From JBCBSZ01 sp039818945 (GTDB taxonomy: Bacteria; Actinomycetota; Acidimicrobiia; Acidimicrobiales; Poriferisodalaceae), in assembly GCA_039818945.1 (NCBI GenBank), contig JBCBSZ010000009.1:42238-106237 (forward strand): DNA of 64,000 nucleotides, read 5' to 3'. The position numbers and the translations under genes are program-made. Positions 59,615 through 64,000 of the stretch are shown here, in pieces (position 1 is the first letter of the stretch; every line of letters starts with the position of its first letter). The notes under the pieces were generated by a model, which worked only from the letters and a program-made list of their open reading frames with translations, did no database searches and was not told the origin of the DNA.

Positions 59615-62380
59615 TCACCCCTCGTTGGCGAGGGCGTTCGGGCCGAGGCAGGCGGCCACGATCTCGGCGAGGTCGGCCGCCGCACCCTCGCTCCGCAAGC
59701 GGACGGCCGCCGCCCGTCCGAGCTCGCGGTCGAGCTCGACGCGCAGCCGCTCGATCCGGGCGGCCTCGGCGCCGTACGCCGGCGGTGCGTGTGCCTCGGC
59801 GGCACCGAGCACGATGGCCGCGTCGCGATGCTCCCCGCACCGGGCGAGGGTGACGGCGAAGTTCCGGAGGGTCACCCATTGGCGTGAGTGGTCGGGGCGG
59901 TGGCTCCAGTGACCGATGATCCGGAGGAACTCCTGGCGGGCCGCCTCCGGATCGTCCTCCGAGGTCAGCGTGCCGGCGGTGACCAGCGCGACGCCCTCGC
60001 AGATCGAGTTGCCGACGGAGCGAGCCGCGGCGAGCGACGCGGCGAGATGTCGCCGGGCCGTCGCGGGGTCGGCCTGGGCGGTCAGCTCGGCCGCGCCGTA
60101 GCGGGCGTAGGCCGTGAGGCTCGGCGCCGCATCGTCGTGCGAGGCGAGCTGCTCGAGTCGATGCAGTGAGCGTTCGGCGGTGTCCTGGTCGCCGGAGTAG
60201 TGCGCCGAGATCGCGTGCAGCAGCAACGCCAGCCCGCGCAGGTAGGGCCGGTCGCCGGCTCGCTCCACCGACGCTGCTGCCGCGGCCTCCGCATCGGCGA
60301 GGTCGCCGCGCACGAGGTGGACGTTGGCGAGCACGACCCCGGCCCGAGCGGCCGCCAGCCCGTCGCCGGTCGTGGCGACCTCGGCGCAGCGCTCGGCCCG
60401 GTCGAGGTCACCGGTCTGGAAGGCACCGAGCGCGGCCGTCGCGGAGATCAGTGCCGCGGCGGCTCCGTCGAGGTCGAACCGCTCGAGCGCGGCATCGGCC
60501 CAGGCCCCGACCTCCGGTCGGATCCGGTCGTAGGCGTACTGGAACAGCGACGCGCCGAGCGCGACCGCGGCATCGGCGTGGCCGACGTCGAGCGCCCACC
60601 GCTGCGCGGCCCGGAGGTCCGCCAGCTCGGCCTCGGCGATCGATGCCCACCGACGCTCCTCGCCGGTCACGATGCCGGCGCCGATGTGTTCGGCGGCGCG
60701 GACGTGGACCGCGGCGTGGGCGGCGCGTGCCGCCCCGGCCTCCCCCGACGCCTCCAGGTGGTCGGCGACGACCGCCCGGACGGTGTCGAGCATCCGCAGG
60801 CGCCGTCCCGACGGCGACAGCACCGGGTGCAGCAGCGACGCGTTCCGAAGGGAGGCGATCAGCGACGGGACCGCAGCGCGATCGACCTCCGCCGCCGCCA
60901 ACAGCTCCTCCGCCCGGTCGAGCGAGAACGCGGCGAGGAAGGTCGACGACCACAGCAGCGCTCGCCGCTCGACCGGTCCGAGCAACTCGATCGAGTGCTC
61001 GACCGTGGCCCGCAGGGACCGGTGCCGGTCGGGGCGGTCGGGTGCCCGCAGCACGTCGACCGTGTCGGCGAGCCGGCCGAGGAGCTCGTCGGGGTCGAGC
61101 ACTCGCAGCAGCGACGACGCGAGCTCGACCCCGAGTGGGAGGTGATCGACCCGCCGACAGATCTGCGTCGCGGCCTCGTCCGCGTCGATCGCCTCGTCGA
61201 GCGCACCCGCGCGACGGCGAAGGAGCTCGACCGCGTCGTCCGGCGCGAGCGGGCCGAGCTCGACCAGCTGCTCGGCCGGGGTGGAGATCGCGAACCGACT
61301 CGTCGCGATGACGCGGACATCGTCGAGCCCGGCGAGCAGCTCGGCCAGCGCCCGGACGTCGTCGATCCGGTGTTCGCACGCATCGAGCACGAGCAGTCGC
61401 GGTCGTCGCCGCAGCGCCGAAACGAGCTCGTCGGAGATCGGCGGCGCGGCGGCGGCACCGATGGCCTGTGCGACCGTGATCTCGACCTCCTTGCGGTCGC
61501 TGGCGGCGGCGAGATCGCAGAACGCAGCGGACCGGTCGGCGGAGCGGTCGAGGTGGGCCCGCACCAACCTCGTCTTGCCCACTCCGCCCGGCCCGACGAC
61601 GGTGACCCACCGATGGCGCGCCGTCGCCGACCGCAGGCGAGCGAGCGCGTCGTCGCGGCCGACCAGACCGTCGGAGGGCTCGGGTGCGTCCGGCGACGTC
61701 GAAGCGAGCGCCGCGGCCTCGGCGTCGGTCAACGCGCTGCCGGCGACCAGCCCCACCTCGGCCAACGCAGCTCGGGCGTCGTGGGCGACCCGCACCGCCT
61801 CCGCCCGCCGATCGAGCTCGGTGAGCAGGCCGACGAGGGCGGTCCAGCTGCGCTCGTCCTCGGGCGCGTCGATCACGATCGTGCGCAGCTCGGCGACGGC
61901 CGGCTCGAGCTCACCGGCGGTGACGAGCAGCTCCGCGAGCCGGCGTCGCGTCGCGGTCCGGGCCGCGGTGAGCTGCGCAGCGGACTCGACCAGGAAGGGA
62001 TGCGCGGCCAGCTCACCGAACGGCTCGCCCCGCCACACGGCGAGCCTCGACCGCAGCTCGCCCGGGTCGCCCGCGACATCGGTCAGCTCGTCGGCATCGA
62101 GCGGCCAGGCGAGTCGGTACGACGTGCCGATGCGTTCGATCGCGTCGGGGCCGAGCGCACGCCGGAGGCGGGAGAGGTGGGAGTTGAGCGAGTTGTCGGC
62201 CGTTGCCGGCGCACCGTCGGGCCACACGGCGTCGGCGAGGCGCCCTCGGGTGACCGGGTGGGGACGGGCGGCGGCGAGGACGGCGAGCACGAGCTGCTGC
62301 GTCGGGCTCGTGACCTCGACGATCTCGCCATCGACCCGCGCTCGGACCGGGCCCAGGACCTCGATGCGCGCCCCCGTCAC
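59615..62380 (-). CDS. SARP/AfsR-type regulator (wHTH-BTAD-NB-ARC-TPR)
   Basis: A 921-residue regulator. Residues 1-95 are an OmpR-like winged helix (SPTQQLVLAVLAAARPHPVT; SHLSRLRRALG), 95-225 the bacterial activator domain, about 240-540 an NB-ARC/STAND ATPase (Walker A GPGGVGKT at 263-270, Walker B RLLVLDACEH, ATSRFAIST), then TPR-like helices to the end. It is the class that activates secondary-metabolite or methylation genes. Start is GTG 62380. It is divergent from the methyltransferase gene, whose promoter has SARP-type direct repeats. Confidence 0.9.
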   Translation of the reverse strand: MTGARIEVLGPVRARVDGEIVEVTSPTQQLVLAVLAAARPHPVTRGRLADAVWPDGAPATADNSLNSHLSRLRRALGPDAIERIGTSYRLAWPLDADELTDVAGDPGELRSRLAVWRGEPFGELAAHPFLVESAAQLTAARTATRRRLAELLVTAGELEPAVAELRTIVIDAPEDERSWTALVGLLTELDRRAEAVRVAHDARAALAEVGLVAGSALTDAEAAALASTSPDAPEPSDGLVGRDDALARLRSATARHRWVTVVGPGGVGKTRLVRAHLDRSADRSAAFCDLAAASDRKEVEITVAQAIGAAAAPPISDELVSALRRRPRLLVLDACEHRIDDVRALAELLAGLDDVRVIATSRFAISTPAEQLVELGPLAPDDAVELLRRRAGALDEAIDADEAATQICRRVDHLPLGVELASSLLRVLDPDELLGRLADTVDVLRAPDRPDRHRSLRATVEHSIELLGPVERRALLWSSTFLAAFSLDRAEELLAAAEVDRAAVPSLIASLRNASLLHPVLSPSGRRLRMLDTVRAVVADHLEASGEAGAARAAHAAVHVRAAEHIGAGIVTGEERRWASIAEAELADLRAAQRWALDVGHADAAVALGASLFQYAYDRIRPEVGAWADAALERFDLDGAAAALISATAALGAFQTGDLDRAERCAEVATTGDGLAAARAGVVLANVHLVRGDLADAEAAAAASVERAGDRPYLRGLALLLHAISAHYSGDQDTAERSLHRLEQLASHDDAAPSLTAYARYGAAELTAQADPATARRHLAASLAAARSVGNSICEGVALVTAGTLTSEDDPEAARQEFLRIIGHWSHRPDHSRQWVTLRNFAVTLARCGEHRDAAIVLGAAEAHAPPAYGAEAARIERLRVELDRELGRAAAVRLRSEGAAADLAEIVAACLGPNALANEG

Positions 62381-62406
62381 GGCCGCAGCTTAGGAGCCGA
62401 TCCGCT

Positions 62407-62452
62407 CGTGCAGCCGGGCTGCACCTCGGCTGCACCTCGCCCCCGCGAGGGT
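62407..62452 (+). promoter_or_regulatory. SARP-type direct repeats and promoter of the methyltransferase gene
   Basis: TGCA recurs at 62409, 62420 and 62431, exactly 11 bases apart; the last two units are identical over GCTGCACCTCG and the first is partial. SARP dimers bind heptamers repeated at 11-base spacing next to the -10 box. GAGGGT (62447-62452) is a plausible weak -10, and GAGGAGG (62467-62473) the ribosome site. Confidence 0.65.
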
Positions 62453-62478
62453 CGGAGCGATCCGACGAGGAGGCAACG

Positions 62479-63276
62479 ATGTCCGACATCGAACGCGGTC
62501 AGGTGGCGGTCACGGCCGCCGACGTCTACGAGGAGTTCTTCGTCCCGGCGCTGTTCGGGCAGTTCGCCGGGCCGGTCTGCGACGCCGCCGCGCTCGCTCC
62601 GGGGCAGGGCGTCGTCGATGTCGCCTGTGGCACCGGTGCGGTCGCCCGCGTGGCTCGGGAGCGGGTGGGTCCGGAGGGGACGGTGATCGGCGTCGACGTC
62701 AACGAGGGAATGCTGGCGACGGCGGAGCGCTCCGTGCCCGCGGTCGACTGGCGGGTCGGCGTCGCTGAGCGGCTGCCGGTGGACGACGGCGCCGTCGACG
62801 CCGCGGTGTGCCAGTTCGGCCTGATGTTCTTCGAGGACCGTGCGGCTGCGCTCGCCGAGATGACCAGGGTGGTCCGGCCCGGCGGCCGCGTCGTCGTCGC
62901 GACGTGGACCGAGCTCGGCCGATCGCCGGGCTACGCCGAGATGACCGAGCTGCTGCGCGACGAGCTCGGCGACGAGGCGGCCCGTTCGCTCGAGCAGCCG
63001 TACGTGCTCGGCGACCCCGAGGAGCTGCGGGGGTTGCTGACCAGCGCGGGCCTCGGTGGTGCGGCCGTTGCGGAGGTGCCTGGCACCGCCCGGTTCGCAT
63101 CGCTGCGCGACTGGGTGCACACCGACATCCGCGGCTGGACGCTGGCCGACGCGATCACCGACGACGAGTTCGACCACCTCCTCGCCGTCGCCACGACCCG
63201 GCTGGCCGGCTTCGTGGGGCCGACGGGAGCGGTGGCGTTCCCCGCCCCGGCGCTCATCGCCTCGGTGACCGTCTGA
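62479..63276 (+). CDS. SAM-dependent methyltransferase (class I)
   Basis: A 265-residue methyltransferase of the UbiE/Methyltransf_11 type. Motif I is VVDVACGTGAVARVARE (about 46-62), motif post-I GVDVNEGMLATAE, and motif III RVVRPGGRVVVATWTE. The C-terminal third (GTARFASLRDWVHTDIRGWT) may form the substrate lid. ATG 62479 has GAGGAGG five bases upstream. Probably activated by the divergent SARP protein; substrate unknown. Its stop is 31 bases from the convergent ABC permease. Confidence 0.87.
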   Translation: MSDIERGQVAVTAADVYEEFFVPALFGQFAGPVCDAAALAPGQGVVDVACGTGAVARVARERVGPEGTVIGVDVNEGMLATAERSVPAVDWRVGVAERLPVDDGAVDAAVCQFGLMFFEDRAAALAEMTRVVRPGGRVVVATWTELGRSPGYAEMTELLRDELGDEAARSLEQPYVLGDPEELRGLLTSAGLGGAAVAEVPGTARFASLRDWVHTDIRGWTLADAITDDEFDHLLAVATTRLAGFVGPTGAVAFPAPALIASVTV

Positions 63277-63306
63277 CCGCCGCTCGCTCGACGGGCCGCT
63301 CGGGCC

Positions 63307-64000
63307 CTACGCGCTCGTCGACTCCTCGAACTTGCGGATCGAGAGGTAGGCGAACACCGCGATCAGGCCGACGGACCACAGCATCGCCAGCCAGACGTCG
63401 TTGCCCGGCGGCAACCCGTTGTAGAGCGCCCGCGCCGCGTTGGTCACCACGGTGAACGGGTTGGCGTCGGCGACCACCTCGAGGGCCGCCGGCAGCGTGG
63501 TCGTGTCGATGAACGCCGACGAGACGAACGTCATCGGGAACATCCAGATGAACCCGGCCGAGTTGGCCGCCTCGACCGAGCCGACCGACAGGCCGATCAG
63601 CGCCTGCACCCAGCTGAGAGCGAAGCTGAACAGCAGCAGCAGGAGCGTGGCGAGCACCGCCTCGAACAGCGTGCCCTCGATGCGGAACCCGACGATGAAC
63701 GCGATCACCAGCATCACGAGGAAGGTGAACGTGTTGCGCACCAGGTCCGAGACCGTCCGACCGACGATGACCGCGGAGCGAGCCATCGGCAGCGAGCGCA
63801 GCCGGTCGACGAGGCCCTTCTGGAGGTCCTCCGCCAGACCGATGCCGGTGAACGCCGAGCCGAACACCAACGACTGGGCGAAGATGCCGGGCAGCAGGTA
63901 CTGCTCGTAGGTCTCGAAGCCGGGGATCTCGATCGAGCCGCCGAAGACGTAGACGAAGAGCACCACGAACATCACCGGCTGGATCGTGGCGAAGATCAGC
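63307..64000 (-). CDS. ABC-2 type permease, DrrB-like (truncated by window end)
   Basis: About 231 visible residues of a drug/metabolite exporter permease; the frame runs off the right edge (ATG 63975 is internal, since ...QPVMFVVLFVYVFGG is conserved through it). YEQYLLPGIFAQSLVFGSAF, EDLQKGLVDRLRSLPMARSA and DANPFTVVTNAARALYNG are diagnostic of the daunorubicin-resistance DrrB family. Five to six helices are visible. The partner ATPase is expected just outside the window on the minus strand. Confidence 0.9.
   Translation of the reverse strand, partial: LIFATIQPVMFVVLFVYVFGGSIEIPGFETYEQYLLPGIFAQSLVFGSAFTGIGLAEDLQKGLVDRLRSLPMARSAVIVGRTVSDLVRNTFTFLVMLVIAFIVGFRIEGTLFEAVLATLLLLLFSFALSWVQALIGLSVGSVEAANSAGFIWMFPMTFVSSAFIDTTTLPAALEVVADANPFTVVTNAARALYNGLPPGNDVWLAMLWSVGLIAVFAYLSIRKFEESTSA

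Overview
The window is very GC-rich, uses many GTG starts and is packed with 4-base ATGA/GTGA overlaps. It carries actinobacterial regulators (WhiB, a SARP/AfsR protein, TetR), several apparently leaderless promoters, and secreted proteins with 42-residue GYWLVASDGGVFAYGDA-type repeats that I associate with Acidimicrobiia (Ilumatobacter/Iamia-like bacteria). I read it as chromosome of an uncultured-type, free-living actinobacterium. I saw no insertion sequence, CRISPR array, integrase or phage gene. Two tRNA genes (Ser-GCT, Arg-ACG) are present.

Layout. 1-2.9 kb: a truncated ABC ATPase, a fused double permease and a zinc nucleobase/nucleoside deaminase. 2.9-10.5 kb: mixed housekeeping and catabolic genes: a DUF4399 lipoprotein, a DUF2236 oxygenase-like protein, a DoxX-like membrane protein, a WhiB with an extra zinc-ribbon-like tail, a TetR/carotenoid-oxygenase pair around a palindrome, a dienoyl-CoA isomerase, a GNAT and an amidohydrolase. 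10.5-31 kb: a surface polysaccharide locus with Wzx-type flippase, Wzz-type chain-length protein, O-antigen ligase/polymerase, five glycosyltransferases, three sulfotransferases, an AlgD-like GDP-mannose 6-dehydrogenase, two paralogous secreted beta-helix proteins and a LamG protein. Together these suggest export of a sulfated, uronate-containing polymer; no initiating phosphoglycosyltransferase is seen.

31-38 kb: two beta-propeller-like proteins, a D-threonine-aldolase-type PLP enzyme, an aldonolactone oxidase, the two tRNAs and a secreted protein joining the 42-residue repeats to a transglycosylase-like tail. 38-48 kb, all on the minus strand: an EAL phosphodiesterase with degenerate GGDEF, a trimodular acyl-AMP ligase/ACP/alpha-oxoamine synthase, an MFS exporter, and a caspase-like protein with the N-terminal tag of contractile-injection-system cargo. 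This is my best candidate for an undescribed system: a lipid-like metabolite pathway next to a possible injected protease.

48-57 kb: an SDR and a SnoaL-like protein, then a minus-strand run of fused DabB-DabA (inorganic carbon pump), a PII-like protein, an MscS channel, PurE and PurK. The pump supplies bicarbonate and PurK consumes it. A divergent winged-helix regulator faces the pump across a shared operator region. 57-64 kb: an SPFH protein plus a 59-residue ribbon-helix-helix protein behind a 26-bp palindrome, a deazaflavin-type oxidoreductase, IlvE, a SARP regulator, a methyltransferase with 11-bp-periodic SARP-type repeats in its promoter, and a truncated DrrB-like ABC-2 permease.
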